Shown: positions 37,031-46,413 of the stretch, one piece after another
Layout of the letters: each line of letters begins with the position of its first letter
Position numbering within the stretch: position 1 is the first letter of the stretch
NCBI RefSeq assembly: GCF_000368145.1
Contig: NZ_KB849282.1
Location: forward strand, 124,001-188,000
Source of the DNA: Acinetobacter guillouiae CIP 63.46
GTDB taxonomy: Bacteria > Pseudomonadota > Gammaproteobacteria > Pseudomonadales > Moraxellaceae
DNA: 64,000 nucleotides
Direction: 5' to 3'
Translations under genes and position numbers: made by a program
The notes under the pieces: model-generated
Told to the model about the DNA's origin: nothing
Seen by the model: only the letters and a program-made list of their open reading frames with translations
Databases searched by the model: none

Positions 37031-38005
37031 ATGAAATTTAAAATCAATATTTTCGCCCTGAGTTTAATCATTGGATTAAGTTCGATGGCTGCATCTGCAT
37101 CTGGCTTACAAACTGTAAATCCACGTTATGTCAGTTCAAACTATGCAAAAACCAAATATCCAATTGTATTTAATCATGGGATGTTCGGTTTCACACGTCT
37201 GGGGACTTCCTCCTTTGGCATAGATTATTTCTACCAGATCCTCCCTGATTTAGCTCGCAATGGCGCAAAAGTTTATGCGACACAAGTCTCCCCATTGGAG
37301 TCGACACAGGTTCGAGGTGAACAACTCTTACAGCAAGTCGATGAAGTCATCGCACTGACTGGCTCACCCAAAGTCAATCTGATTGGGCATAGTCATGGTG
37401 GCCCAACGATTCGCTATATTGAAATCGTTGCACCCACAAAAGTTGCTTCTTTAACTGCTGTTGCAGGGGCAATTAAAGGTTCTAAGATCGCGGATGATAT
37501 TTTAAGTAATCGAGGTGCAAATACGCTGCTGACTATCTTTAGTCAACATATCTTAGCACCAGTGATTACGCTTCTCGAAGGTAATCCATCCCTCCCCCTC
37601 AGCCTAAATAACTCTTTACAAAGTGTGAGTGAAAAAGGGGCTGCTGAATTTAATGCAAAATATCCAAGTGCTGCGATTCCCAAAGACTGTGGCAATGGTC
37701 AAAAAGTAACAGCCAATGGTGTTTATCATTATTCTTGGACGGGTACAGCCCAATTCACCAACATTTTTGATGTTATGGATGGCGTCATTTCCACACTCGC
37801 ACCTTTATCTTATAAAAATTTAGATAATGATGGCTTGATGAATCGTTGCAATACCCATTATGGGCAAGTGATTCGAGACAATTATCGTCAAACGCACTTG
37901 GATGAAATCAATCATGTTTTAGGGCTACGTGGAATATTTTTTGCACCAAACCCACTTGCTCAATATCGTCAGCATGCCAATCGTCTGAAATTACAAGGCT
38001 TGTAA
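37031..38005 (+). CDS. Secreted triacylglycerol lipase (first paralogue)
   Basis: A 324-residue lipase of bacterial family I. A signal peptide (cut near ASA, residue 23) is followed by the oxyanion-hole motif NHGMFG and the nucleophile elbow NLIGHSHGGPT. The catalytic Asp is in DNDGLMNRC and the catalytic His in THLDEINHVLGLR. Cysteines flanking this region can form the usual disulfide. The segment that is VGSPxKGS in its paralogue at 38270 reads VAGAIKGS here, so this copy has drifted. It should be exported by Sec and folded by LifO before type II secretion. Confidence 0.9.
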   Translation: MKFKINIFALSLIIGLSSMAASASGLQTVNPRYVSSNYAKTKYPIVFNHGMFGFTRLGTSSFGIDYFYQILPDLARNGAKVYATQVSPLESTQVRGEQLLQQVDEVIALTGSPKVNLIGHSHGGPTIRYIEIVAPTKVASLTAVAGAIKGSKIADDILSNRGANTLLTIFSQHILAPVITLLEGNPSLPLSLNNSLQSVSEKGAAEFNAKYPSAAIPKDCGNGQKVTANGVYHYSWTGTAQFTNIFDVMDGVISTLAPLSYKNLDNDGLMNRCNTHYGQVIRDNYRQTHLDEINHVLGLRGIFFAPNPLAQYRQHANRLKLQGL

Positions 38006-38025
38006 ATATTGCCGATGAGAGGCGA

Positions 38026-38055
38026 TAAAATGTACTGTTCATTCAGTATATTTTA
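38026..38055 (+). terminator. Hairpin after the first lipase gene
   Basis: TAAAATGTACTG and CAGTATATTTTA pair at eleven of twelve positions around TTCATT, 20 bp after the stop. There is no long T-run, so it may be a weak terminator or mRNA-stabilising hairpin. Confidence 0.45.
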
Positions 38056-38071
38056 TAGTTGAATAGTAAAT

Positions 38072-38127
38072 GATTCTGGATTCAAATTTTGTACTAAACA
38101 TTGTATTGAATTTCGAATTCCAGAATC
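38072..38127. repeat. Long inverted repeat between the two lipase genes
   Basis: GATTCTGGATTCAAATT (38072-38088) faces AATTTCGAATTCCAGAATC (38109-38127). The arms pair across about 17 positions with two bulged bases around a 20-base spacer. It sits about 145 bp before the second lipase start. It is a distinct structure from the hairpin at 38026 and has no T-run. Confidence 0.6.
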
Positions 38128-38269
38128 TGATTTGATATAAGATTTAAAAAAACAAAGAAGTTAAAAGTTTGTGTTCCTGCAAACATGATCAGAATCGAGG
38201 CTTTACACTCAATACATTTAAAATTGAGGTATGTAAATCGCCCAATAATAAAATAGATGGAGTTTTAAC

Positions 38270-39238
38270 ATGAAATATGGACGTATTATCGCGAGTCTAC
38301 TGCTGGCGAGTACATTATCAACCGCATATGCATCTAATAATGCGCAAAAAGTGACTGTCAGTAAAGTAAACTCGGACTATGCAAAAACCAAATATCCTGT
38401 GGTATTTGTGCACGGTATGGCTGGGTTTATTCGTGCTGGCGATGTTTTAGGATTAGACTACTGGTATCAAATTTTACCAGATTTGGCTCGCAACGGCGCC
38501 AATACATGGGCTACGCGAGTATCACCCTTTAATTCTACTGAAGTCCGTGGTGAGCAATTGGCTCAGCAAGTCGAAGAGATTCTGGCAATTACCGGCAGTC
38601 AAAAAGTCAATCTGATCGGCCATTCGCATGGTGGTCCTACCAGCCGCTATGTCGCAGGCATTATGCCTACCCAAGTTGCATCTGTAACCGCTGTTGGTTC
38701 ACCACAAAAAGGCAGCCCTGTTGCAAACGTTATCTTAAGTATAGAAAGCACGCCGCTTCAAGGCCCATTGGTGAGTGTGGTCAATTTATTTTCAAAAGCA
38801 ATTGTCTGGGCGCAAGGTCTTGACCCGAAAGAACTTCCCCATGATGCGTTAGCAGGTGGGAAAAGCCTCACCATTGAAGGTTCTGCGCTATTTAACAGTA
38901 AATTCCCGATGGGCGTTGGCACCACAGCTTGTGGTGAAGGGGCTTATCAAGAAAAAGGGATTCAATTCTATTCATTTACGGGCAATACAGCCGTCACAAA
39001 TCTTCTCGACTTGGATTCGGCCCTACTTGGCACAAGTTTATTAATTAATGCTGGTCGTGATAATGATGGTTTAGTTCCACGGTGTAGTGCCAAATTTGGC
39101 AAAACGATTCGTGATGATTATCGTTGGAATCACTTAGATGAGGTCAATCAAATTTTAGGATTGCGTGCAATTTTTTCACCAGATCCAGTACAAGTCTATC
39201 GTGAACATACCAATCGCCTGAAACTACAAGGGCTTTAA
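38270..39238 (+). CDS. Secreted triacylglycerol lipase (second paralogue)
   Basis: A 322-residue family I lipase, clearly paralogous to the one at 37031. Signal peptide cut at about residue 22 (AYA); VHGMAG oxyanion motif; NLIGHSHGGPT nucleophile; VGSPQKGS, which matches the canonical VGxPxKGS segment; catalytic Asp in DNDGLVPRC; His in NHLDEVNQILGLR. This copy keeps the usual family signatures and is likely the main esterase for long-chain triglycerides. It depends on LifO for folding and ends with a strong terminator at 39256. Confidence 0.92.
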   Translation: MKYGRIIASLLLASTLSTAYASNNAQKVTVSKVNSDYAKTKYPVVFVHGMAGFIRAGDVLGLDYWYQILPDLARNGANTWATRVSPFNSTEVRGEQLAQQVEEILAITGSQKVNLIGHSHGGPTSRYVAGIMPTQVASVTAVGSPQKGSPVANVILSIESTPLQGPLVSVVNLFSKAIVWAQGLDPKELPHDALAGGKSLTIEGSALFNSKFPMGVGTTACGEGAYQEKGIQFYSFTGNTAVTNLLDLDSALLGTSLLINAGRDNDGLVPRCSAKFGKTIRDDYRWNHLDEVNQILGLRAIFSPDPVQVYREHTNRLKLQGL

Positions 39239-39255
39239 CTGTAGCAAGAAACAAA

Positions 39256-39280
39256 AAATGCGCCAAATGGCGCATTTTTT
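39256..39280. terminator. Bidirectional terminator between lipase and rplS
   Basis: AAATGCGCC pairs with GGCGCATTT around AAAT, followed by a T-run on the plus strand and an A-run on the left that serves the minus-strand rplS operon. The stem starts 18 bp after the lipase stop. Confidence 0.9.
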
Positions 39281-39301
39281 AGCTGTAAAGCGAAGTTAAA
39301 A

Positions 39302-39673
39302 TTAACCTTGTTTACGCGCTGGTAATTTTTCACGAATACGTGCAGCTTTACCAGACAATTCACGTAGGTAATAAAGCTTAGCACGACGAACGTCACCACG
39401 ACGTTTCACTTCGATTTTAGCAACGATTGGAGAGTGAGTTTGGAATACACGCTCAACACCAACACCGCTAGAAATTTTACGTACTGTGAACGCAGAGTTC
39501 AAGCCACGGTTTTTCTTCGCAATAACTACGCCTTCAAAAGCCTGAAGACGCTCACGATCACCTTCTTTTACTTTTACTTGAACGATAACTGTGTCACCAG
39601 GAGCAAAAGTTGGGAGGTCAGTTTTTAACTGTTGGTTTTCAATTGCTTGAACTAAAGGATGTTTACCACTCAT
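39302..39673 (-). CDS. rplS: 50S ribosomal protein L19
   Basis: L19 sits at the interface of the ribosomal subunits. The 123-residue protein has the conserved [36 protein letters not shown] and the basic C-terminus [18 protein letters not shown]. The start at 39673 gives [12 protein letters not shown], the expected N-terminus; the frame open to 39715 is an artefact. It is the last gene of rpsP-rimM-trmD-rplS, separated from trmD by a 270-bp gap. Confidence 0.97.
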   Translation of the reverse strand: MSGKHPLVQAIENQQLKTDLPTFAPGDTVIVQVKVKEGDRERLQAFEGVVIAKKNRGLNSAFTVRKISSGVGVERVFQTHSPIVAKIEVKRRGDVRRAKLYYLRELSGKAARIREKLPARKQG

Positions 39674-39945
39674 TGTGGGAATCTCCGTTTTGCGGGACAG
39701 AAGAGGTCTGCACAACCGCTGGGGATAGAGGCTAAATCGCGTATCAACCCGTTTATCTTTCCCTTTATTGCTGATGTTATTCAGATCAATAAAGAGCCTA
39801 ATATAAGTACTTAATCATAAGTATTTTCTTGAAGCCGACTTCTTATGGAACTTACATTCCGCAGGACAACAATGATGAATGTTGTATCCCTGAATAAGAA
39901 GCACAGCTTCTGACGTGCGTTGAAACAAACATAATCAATGCTTGC

Positions 39946-40686
39946 CTACCCTCGCTCATCTTTTAGCCATTTTTTTTGCTGCTTGGTCAACTCAACTTTT
40001 TCCACCAACTCAGGTCGGCGTTCTAAAGTGCGTTGATAGCGTTGCAAAAACCGCCATTTTTCAATATTGGCATGGTGCCCTGACTTAAGTACTTCAGGAA
40101 CATCCAAACCTTCAAAATGATCTGGCTTGGTATATTGTGGGCAATCTAAAAGACCATCCACAAACGAGTCTTGCACTGCTGATTGTTCATCTGACATGGT
40201 ATTCGGCAAACGTCGAATAATACTGTCCAATAAAACCATCGCAGGGAGCTCACCACCTGATAGTACGTAATCTCCTATTGACCATTCCTGATCAACATAT
40301 TTTTGGATCAAACGCTCATCAACCCCCTCATAACGTCCACACAGCACAATTAATCCGTCATATTCAACAAATTGTTGTACTGCTGGTTCATTTAAGGTCT
40401 GCCCTTGTGGTGACATATACACCACAGGAACCTGAACTGCACCTGCTTGCTTTGCAAGCTCTTTGGCGTGGTGGATTGCTTTTGCCAAAGGCTCAGCCAT
40501 CATCACCATACCTGGGCCACCACCAAATGGACGTTCATCCACTCGTTTGTAGTTACCCTCAGCAAATTCTCGCGGATTGATACAATGAACTTGTACAATG
40601 TCACGCTTTGCCGCTCGCCCGCTAATTCCGTACGCTGTAATCGCTTCAAACATTTCAGGAAAAAGCGTAATGACTGCAAAAAACAT
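39946..40686 (-). CDS. trmD: tRNA (guanine(37)-N1)-methyltransferase
   Basis: TrmD methylates G37 next to the anticodon with S-adenosylmethionine and prevents +1 frameshifting. The 246-residue protein has the trefoil-knot fold of SPOUT enzymes, with [31 protein letters not shown] and a C-terminal helical domain. The start [13 protein letters not shown] is canonical. Normal length, intact active site, in the conserved rpsP-rimM-trmD-rplS order. Confidence 0.97.
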   Translation of the reverse strand: MFFAVITLFPEMFEAITAYGISGRAAKRDIVQVHCINPREFAEGNYKRVDERPFGGGPGMVMMAEPLAKAIHHAKELAKQAGAVQVPVVYMSPQGQTLNEPAVQQFVEYDGLIVLCGRYEGVDERLIQKYVDQEWSIGDYVLSGGELPAMVLLDSIIRRLPNTMSDEQSAVQDSFVDGLLDCPQYTKPDHFEGLDVPEVLKSGHHANIEKWRFLQRYQRTLERRPELVEKVELTKQQKKWLKDERG

Positions 40687-40728
40687 CGCAGCCTCCTCTA
40701 TTTTCCTGCTGCGCCAATCCTTATCGGA

Positions 40729-41277
40729 TTAGAAATCTACGCCCCAATTGACATAGATACGACCAGCTTCGAGATCAACGCGTTGTACCACATCTTTATG
40801 CCATGGAATCATTCGCTCTTCGCCATCGATGCTATCTGCTGTTGCACGAACAACCATGACATCATTGGCGCCTGTTTCAAACAATTCGTGGATTTGACCA
40901 AGATTTACTTCCTGTTCTTCTTCATTCAGACCTAATACGATTAGACCTTTTAAATCAGACCAGTAATACTCGTCCACGCCTGCTTGAGGCAGTTGCGATT
41001 TTGAAATCCAAACATTCGCGCCAACTAAGCTGTCTGCTGCAGTGCGATCACTCACACTTTTCAACGAAACAACCAAGCCTTTACCATGTGGTTTCCAACG
41101 TTTTACGTCTACAATTTGCCAACCTGCTTTGGTCTCAATGTACCAAGGAAGGTAGTCAAATATGTTGCTCATAGGTTCTGTATTGGAATAGACCCAGAGC
41201 CACCCATTTAATCCATATGCTGAACGTAGCTGTCCAATCTGAATACGATCTTCGGGCACATTCTGTGCTGGTGTCAT
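40729..41277 (-). CDS. rimM: Ribosome maturation factor RimM
   Basis: RimM binds S19 and assists maturation of the 30S head domain. The 182-residue protein has the N-terminal RimM barrel (IQIGQLRSAYGLNGWL... and KPHGKGLVVSLKSVSDRTAA) and the C-terminal PRC barrel (YYWSDLKGLIVL to GANDVMVVRA and MIPWHKDVVQRVDLE). It lies between rpsP (27-bp gap) and trmD, as usual. Confidence 0.95.
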   Translation of the reverse strand: MTPAQNVPEDRIQIGQLRSAYGLNGWLWVYSNTEPMSNIFDYLPWYIETKAGWQIVDVKRWKPHGKGLVVSLKSVSDRTAADSLVGANVWISKSQLPQAGVDEYYWSDLKGLIVLGLNEEEQEVNLGQIHELFETGANDVMVVRATADSIDGEERMIPWHKDVVQRVDLEAGRIYVNWGVDF

Positions 41278-41304
41278 GGGCTTACTGCCTAATTAAAGAT
41301 TTAA

Positions 41305-41562
41305 TTATGCAGTAGCTGCAGCTTTCTTAGCTTGAGCAGCTAAAGAAGCAACACGTTCAGACGGTTGAGCGCCTTGAGCAACCCAGTGAGCAAAACGGTC
41401 AGCATCTAAACGAAGTTTTTCTGCTTTACCTTGAGCTGTAGGGTTAAAGAAACCAATACGTTCGATGAAACGACCGTCACGCGCATTGCGGCTATCAGTT
41501 ACGATTACTTGATAGAACGGACGTTTTTTAGCACCACCGCGTGCTAGACGAATTACAACCAT
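41305..41562 (-). CDS. rpsP: 30S ribosomal protein S16
   Basis: An 85-residue S16, needed for 30S assembly. The sequence begins [20 protein letters not shown] and includes [15 protein letters not shown], the family hallmark. First gene of the rpsP-rimM-trmD-rplS operon; its promoter should lie between 41563 and 41707, where a consensus DnaA box (41683-41691) is also seen. Confidence 0.97.
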   Translation of the reverse strand: MVVIRLARGGAKKRPFYQVIVTDSRNARDGRFIERIGFFNPTAQGKAEKLRLDADRFAHWVAQGAQPSERVASLAAQAKKAAATA

Positions 41563-41707
41563 GATAGAACCTTATAGTTTTTACGGATTATCCTTGTACC
41601 GACCATCGATACATTTCAAACCCCTTTCATAGAGGGCAATATTTTACGTTATCTTTGTCATGAAAGAAAGATCAAATTTCATTTATCCACAATTTTGAAT
41701 TTAATTT

Positions 41708-42154
41708 TTATTTGCCGTCCCAGTTTGTGGTTGCTGAAGGGGTGCAAGTGGTACTTTTGGTCCAGCATTTTTGGCCTTGGTTATTTAGAACTATCGAACC
41801 ATTTCCAGTTTGATTTGTATTTACAACAGGAGTTGCCGTTAATGTCCATGTACCTGCAGAAACATCTGCTAATGTTAATTTATATAGTTGCTTACCACTT
41901 GAGGGGTATTGTTCAACAATGCCCAATGTCGCTAAATCAACGGGATTACCGTCTTCTTTCTTCAAAAAAGTTGAGTTTAATGTTCTATATTTTTGTAATA
42001 AACCACCGATTCTAACCATTTCAGACTGCATATCAACACGATTTGCTTTTATTAAATAGTCTGTATAAATTGGATATGCGATTCTTGCTAACACCCCTAA
42101 AATTGCAACTACAATAAGGAGTTCAATCAAGCTAAAACCTTGTTCTTTTACCAT
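41708..42154 (-). CDS. pilE: Type IV pilus minor pilin (PilE-like, second of two)
   Basis: A 148-residue minor pilin with the class III leader MVKEQG^FSLIEL, cleaved and methylated by PilD, and the usual N-terminal helix with Glu5. The mature globular part has a cysteine pair near its C-terminus (KCWTKSTTC). Its ATG overlaps the stop of the preceding pilin in ATGGTAA, implying translational coupling. In Acinetobacter baylyi the two pilins at this place are ComE and ComF, required for DNA uptake. Either name may apply; I used pilE for the family. Confidence 0.85.
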   Translation of the reverse strand: MVKEQGFSLIELLIVVAILGVLARIAYPIYTDYLIKANRVDMQSEMVRIGGLLQKYRTLNSTFLKKEDGNPVDLATLGIVEQYPSSGKQLYKLTLADVSAGTWTLTATPVVNTNQTGNGSIVLNNQGQKCWTKSTTCTPSATTNWDGK

Positions 42155-42621
42155 GGTTGGCTTCCTGTCTTTGTCCCATCATTCCAAGGTTCACATTTAA
42201 AATTCACATCACTCGCTAAACGTGATTTACATTGCAACCCATTACTACTCATTAGAAAATAATTATTTTTAGCACTATAATTACGATTATTTGTATCTGT
42301 AGGTGGTGCTACTGAAATATACCAACCTATTCCTTGTACATCATCTGTTAAACTTTTTGAACTATCTTCCAAGTCTGAAATTTTCAGTGTATAGCCATCA
42401 GGTAACTCGGTAGCAGTCCCAGAGAAATTTCTATAATTAAAATTTCTAGATTTATATCTTTCTAATTGCTCAGAAAGTTTTAAGATTTCTTGTTGAACTT
42501 TTTTCTCGGTATTGGATTGAATCACATCCTTATAGCTTGGTATCGCTATAGCTGCCATTATTGCAATAATAATGACAACTATAATTAACTCAATAAGGGT
42601 AAATCCTTGTATTTTTTTCAT
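42148..42621 (-). CDS. pilE: Type IV pilus minor pilin (PilE-like, first of two)
   Basis: A 157-residue pilin-like protein. The leader is MKKIQG^FTLIEL; the ATG at 42621 follows GGAAG and replaces the longer frame starting at 42642. A long N-terminal hydrophobic helix (IIVVIIIAIMAAIAIPSYK) precedes a globular domain with two cysteines (LQCKS and FKCEP) that can form a disulfide near the end. It lies just downstream of pilY1, and the next pilin overlaps its stop. Like its neighbour it resembles ComE/ComF-type competence pilins. Confidence 0.85.
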   Translation of the reverse strand: MKKIQGFTLIELIIVVIIIAIMAAIAIPSYKDVIQSNTEKKVQQEILKLSEQLERYKSRNFNYRNFSGTATELPDGYTLKISDLEDSSKSLTDDVQGIGWYISVAPPTDTNNRNYSAKNNYFLMSSNGLQCKSRLASDVNFKCEPWNDGTKTGSQPW

Positions 42622-42631
42622 GGATTCTTCC

Positions 42632-45600
42632 TTAACGTTCATACCAGCGCTGTGAAATAAACTTGGTTTTACTTGTATAATTTGTTAAAGGTTCAGTTGT
42701 AGGGAAATTTAAAACTAAACCACGACTCTTATCTTTACCACCAAAACTAATACCGATATTCCCTTTACCTAATGCAATTTCATTTGGGCGATTTTTGACA
42801 ACTATTGTATTACCACTCAGCATAGTGCATTGCCCATAAGGTAAACAGAATTGATTTGCCTTACTTTCACCTCGAACACCACCATAACAATCAACGTCAT
42901 CAATATCTATATTTGCGTTAAATATACTGACATATAAATCACTATCAATCGCAATATTATCATTGAGTACACGTTTTTTAGAGCCTAACGGATAGTACCA
43001 CCCCCCCAAACTTAGACTTGTCGCTGTATTACCATCAGTATTTTTAACCAATTGTTTACTGCCGGTGGTCATTGAATTGATATCAACCGAATTTAACTCA
43101 CTGTCCTTTAATACGGATAAATTCCGGCGAGTTACATCTTTATCATAGATGACATATAGCGCATCATTTTTATTAGCTTCTGACATTGGTGAACTCAAGT
43201 TACCAGAACCTATTGTTAATACCGCAAATAAACTTCCACCATTATTATGGATGGTAAATGTAGGTGTAGAATAAAATCTTGGTACATCAGACGCATTAGA
43301 CTGATTTAAAATTCGAGTGATACGTTTCGCTAAATTAACGGTATTTCCTGCTTGTTTTGAGCTGTCCAAATCAACACGCCATAGCTGTCCACCTAAATCA
43401 CCAAAATATAGATGATCTACTAGACCATCAGTATTACGATCAACTGCTTTTATCTGACTCACGACACTGCGTTTCATGTTACTAACGTTAGTCTCAGTCA
43501 CCTTGTCTGCTGTAGCATTCGCGCCTGCCCACCATAAGACTGAACCAGTTTCAGCATCAAAAATGTACACTCCCGCACCTTTATCAATACTGCTTGATGT
43601 TGGTGTTCCTATATTTTCATAAATTGGATCATAGCCACCACCAACAATCATCACCAACTTACGTGAACCTTGCCAGTTTATCCAAGCTAGAGTAGGTTTA
43701 GACCAGCTTTGCCCCATATAACTCATTGGCGAATATGCAGTAGCATCATCCGGACTTATTCTAAATTTGATTTTTGGCTTTCCGCTTGTAGCCGTAACAT
43801 CAGATAAATCTAGAGCATAATAACTTCGCCCCCCCATGCGTAAACCACCATATAACCATTGCTTACCACCACTCACAGTTACAACAGGTTCTGTCGCATT
43901 GGTACCAGACTTCGTCACATATTCAGTATACGCTGTCCAAGGACCATCAACCCCATACTCCAAGTTTCTTCCTTGATTTTCTTGATTTAAAAAACCTTTG
44001 CTTTGTTTCTCAATCATTTCATTAGGAGCAAATGTAAATACTTCTTTACCAGCATTACTATCTGTCGCACTATCGCCAGCACGAATGACATGCAATAATC
44101 CCTGAGTTGTTCCAAAAATAATTAAGTCATCACGATCTTTATAACTTAAATCACCTGTTTTAGCATCAAACTGTGTTGTTCCTTTTTGTGTAATTAATAA
44201 AGGCTTTGAATGCATCACAGCACCCATCTGCCTAAGTGTTGCGTTAGATTGTGTTAAAAAATTAACAAATGCTGTATTCGCAGAATCATTATTACTTGTT
44301 GTTAGGTTTGATGCCATTGCTGAGGTTACATTATAGCCAAACAATGCCGCGAGATAACCTCGCTTTGTATCTAGACTAAAATTATTCGCAGGATTATTGG
44401 CTTTTAAATCAGCACTACTCACTTGTAATAACGCTTTATCACTACCTATACTTGAAGCGACGCCAGCGTCACTTACTTTTCGATCTGTATAAATAACCCG
44501 TTCACTATTATTCACATTACCAAGTTTAAATTGACTTAAGGCACCACCAACCTTTACTTCAAGCTCTTTTTCAATATCAACATTATTTTCTTGAATGATT
44601 TTGGTAATCGTCTTTTTAATAGAAGTATCTGCCCAATAATCATTTGGATCATCAACACTAATACCTTTCGCGGCATCAAATACAATTTTATTATCGCGAT
44701 CCTTAATTATATTATCCACAACTTGATACTTCTTAAGATTACCTACCCATGTTGTTACTTGAGCATCTGGTGCAGGATCAAATTGCGGGAAATACCCCCA
44801 AGGTTGGATGTTTTGTGTATCTAAATTATCTACAGGAATTGTAATTGAACCAGTAGTGACAGGTGGAATATACTTCTGAAGTTTCTTAAGAAAGGCATTG
44901 ACACTTGCAACCACATCAGAATCATTACTACCAGAATACCATCCCCCCTCTCCAAGTGTTCCCCATTTTTGAGCATCTTGTACATCACTACCTGTACCAC
45001 TATTAAAGTCTGAACCAAAGCCTACAACTGCAGTTTTTATTCTTACCCCAGCAGGGTTTAAATTAGGATCCAATAGTGCTTTCGTATATGCTCCGATACA
45101 GTCCCAACCATTTGGTCTACTCATTGTACCGTTAGTACTATAATTATTTAATAAACCTAATGTACTTGAATTACTACACGAAAAGGACCCTTTTTTTGAC
45201 CCCAGAGTATTTTCCATGAAAGTCTGTAATGTACTTTTATTTTTATTATAATAATATTGAGGTTGACCATCCGTTAGGAAGTAAATTCCTTGAGTATTAC
45301 ATTGCTTTGTTTTTGTTACAGATGAAGGAGCTATATAGTTATTTCCATTCTGAATAGCTGTTAAACCATTGGAGTTACTAAACCCGCTACCAGTTAACCC
45401 TTTTGTAGACTGGCCCATCATATAAGCAGCAACTTCTGCAAATGCATATCCAGTGGGAGTACTATCATCTGCATTTAATAAATTTACTGCTCGTAACATC
45501 CTCTTACGATGAGTATCTTCTGCAGTACCTGTATAAACTTTATACTCGACTAAAGAAACTGTACCACTTTTTTTTCCGTTATAACGAGTATAAACCAAAT

Positions 45601-46396
45601 TTTGATAATAACGAGTTGTCCAACAATAACTCCCATACCATTCAATACATTCACTTGTTGTTGCAGGATAAGTTGAATTGTTCTGAAGCAGAGTTCCATT
45701 ACCATCATTAGTTGCCGTCCATGAATATGCGTAGTTAGTGCTTGTTGTATTAGAAGTAACTGTACCAAAATCAGTAGCTCGCTTTGTTGTAGAAACCCAA
45801 CTATTATCTTTACAGGTATTGTCAGAATTCCATTCTATACACTCTTCAAATTGTTTAGCACCATTATCCTGTAGATTCGACGTAGAAATATTACCATCAC
45901 TATACGAATATTGAGTTGTACTTAATGTTGACCAACCTCCCCATGTTCTATCTCTATATTCCCCTTTTACGGTAATTTTTGTGTAAGCTTGCTCAGCATT
46001 TCCTATTTTTGGCTGAATTTCCCTAAATACTTGTGCATTTGGAATATACGTTTTATCTCCTAAAGCACGAGCCTCTAACTTAATACGTCCATTAGATCCG
46101 GCAAATTCAGAGAGACCAACAACCAATTTATCAGGTAAAGCATCTGTATTAGCATCCCCTTGCAGGAGCTTTATCATCCCATTCTTTAAACTTTGAATTC
46201 TGTTTTCTCTATAGTTATTATTATTAGGGTTCATACTTCCAGATACATCAAGCATAAACATAATTGTTGTTTCAGAGGTTTGAGGTGCTTTATAGAGTTC
46301 CGTATCACTTGCATAGCTCGGTAAAGCAGAACAAACTAAGGATGTGATAAAAGCTGTTTGTATCGCAACAACTATTTTTTTATATTTAGTTTCCAT
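42632..46396 (-). CDS. pilY1: Type IV pilus tip adhesin / assembly protein PilY1 (ComC)
   Basis: A 1254-residue secreted protein. A signal peptide ends near residue 29 (PSYAS). A von Willebrand A-type domain starts with the MIDAS DVSGS at 50-54 and is interrupted by an insert with two related Cys-loops (ECIEW at 185-189 and 249-253). The C-terminal PilY1 beta-propeller (from about residue 560) contains the calcium loop DRNTDGLVD near 983-991. PilY1 caps the minor-pilin complex and controls pilus extension; in Acinetobacter the homologue ComC is needed for transformation. It is embedded between pilX and the two PilE-like genes. Confidence 0.92.
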   Translation of the reverse strand: METKYKKIVVAIQTAFITSLVCSALPSYASDTELYKAPQTSETTIMFMLDVSGSMNPNNNNYRENRIQSLKNGMIKLLQGDANTDALPDKLVVGLSEFAGSNGRIKLEARALGDKTYIPNAQVFREIQPKIGNAEQAYTKITVKGEYRDRTWGGWSTLSTTQYSYSDGNISTSNLQDNGAKQFEECIEWNSDNTCKDNSWVSTTKRATDFGTVTSNTTSTNYAYSWTATNDGNGTLLQNNSTYPATTSECIEWYGSYCWTTRYYQNLVYTRYNGKKSGTVSLVEYKVYTGTAEDTHRKRMLRAVNLLNADDSTPTGYAFAEVAAYMMGQSTKGLTGSGFSNSNGLTAIQNGNNYIAPSSVTKTKQCNTQGIYFLTDGQPQYYYNKNKSTLQTFMENTLGSKKGSFSCSNSSTLGLLNNYSTNGTMSRPNGWDCIGAYTKALLDPNLNPAGVRIKTAVVGFGSDFNSGTGSDVQDAQKWGTLGEGGWYSGSNDSDVVASVNAFLKKLQKYIPPVTTGSITIPVDNLDTQNIQPWGYFPQFDPAPDAQVTTWVGNLKKYQVVDNIIKDRDNKIVFDAAKGISVDDPNDYWADTSIKKTITKIIQENNVDIEKELEVKVGGALSQFKLGNVNNSERVIYTDRKVSDAGVASSIGSDKALLQVSSADLKANNPANNFSLDTKRGYLAALFGYNVTSAMASNLTTSNNDSANTAFVNFLTQSNATLRQMGAVMHSKPLLITQKGTTQFDAKTGDLSYKDRDDLIIFGTTQGLLHVIRAGDSATDSNAGKEVFTFAPNEMIEKQSKGFLNQENQGRNLEYGVDGPWTAYTEYVTKSGTNATEPVVTVSGGKQWLYGGLRMGGRSYYALDLSDVTATSGKPKIKFRISPDDATAYSPMSYMGQSWSKPTLAWINWQGSRKLVMIVGGGYDPIYENIGTPTSSSIDKGAGVYIFDAETGSVLWWAGANATADKVTETNVSNMKRSVVSQIKAVDRNTDGLVDHLYFGDLGGQLWRVDLDSSKQAGNTVNLAKRITRILNQSNASDVPRFYSTPTFTIHNNGGSLFAVLTIGSGNLSSPMSEANKNDALYVIYDKDVTRRNLSVLKDSELNSVDINSMTTGSKQLVKNTDGNTATSLSLGGWYYPLGSKKRVLNDNIAIDSDLYVSIFNANIDIDDVDCYGGVRGESKANQFCLPYGQCTMLSGNTIVVKNRPNEIALGKGNIGISFGGKDKSRGLVLNFPTTEPLTNYTSKTKFISQRWYER

Positions 46397-46413
46397 GAGA
46401 TATCCCCTTTACC

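Noticed and set aside
40447-40935. Plus-strand open frame of 162 codons across trmD and rimM
   Set aside because: It is antisense to two conserved, intact genes and has no recognisable protein features.
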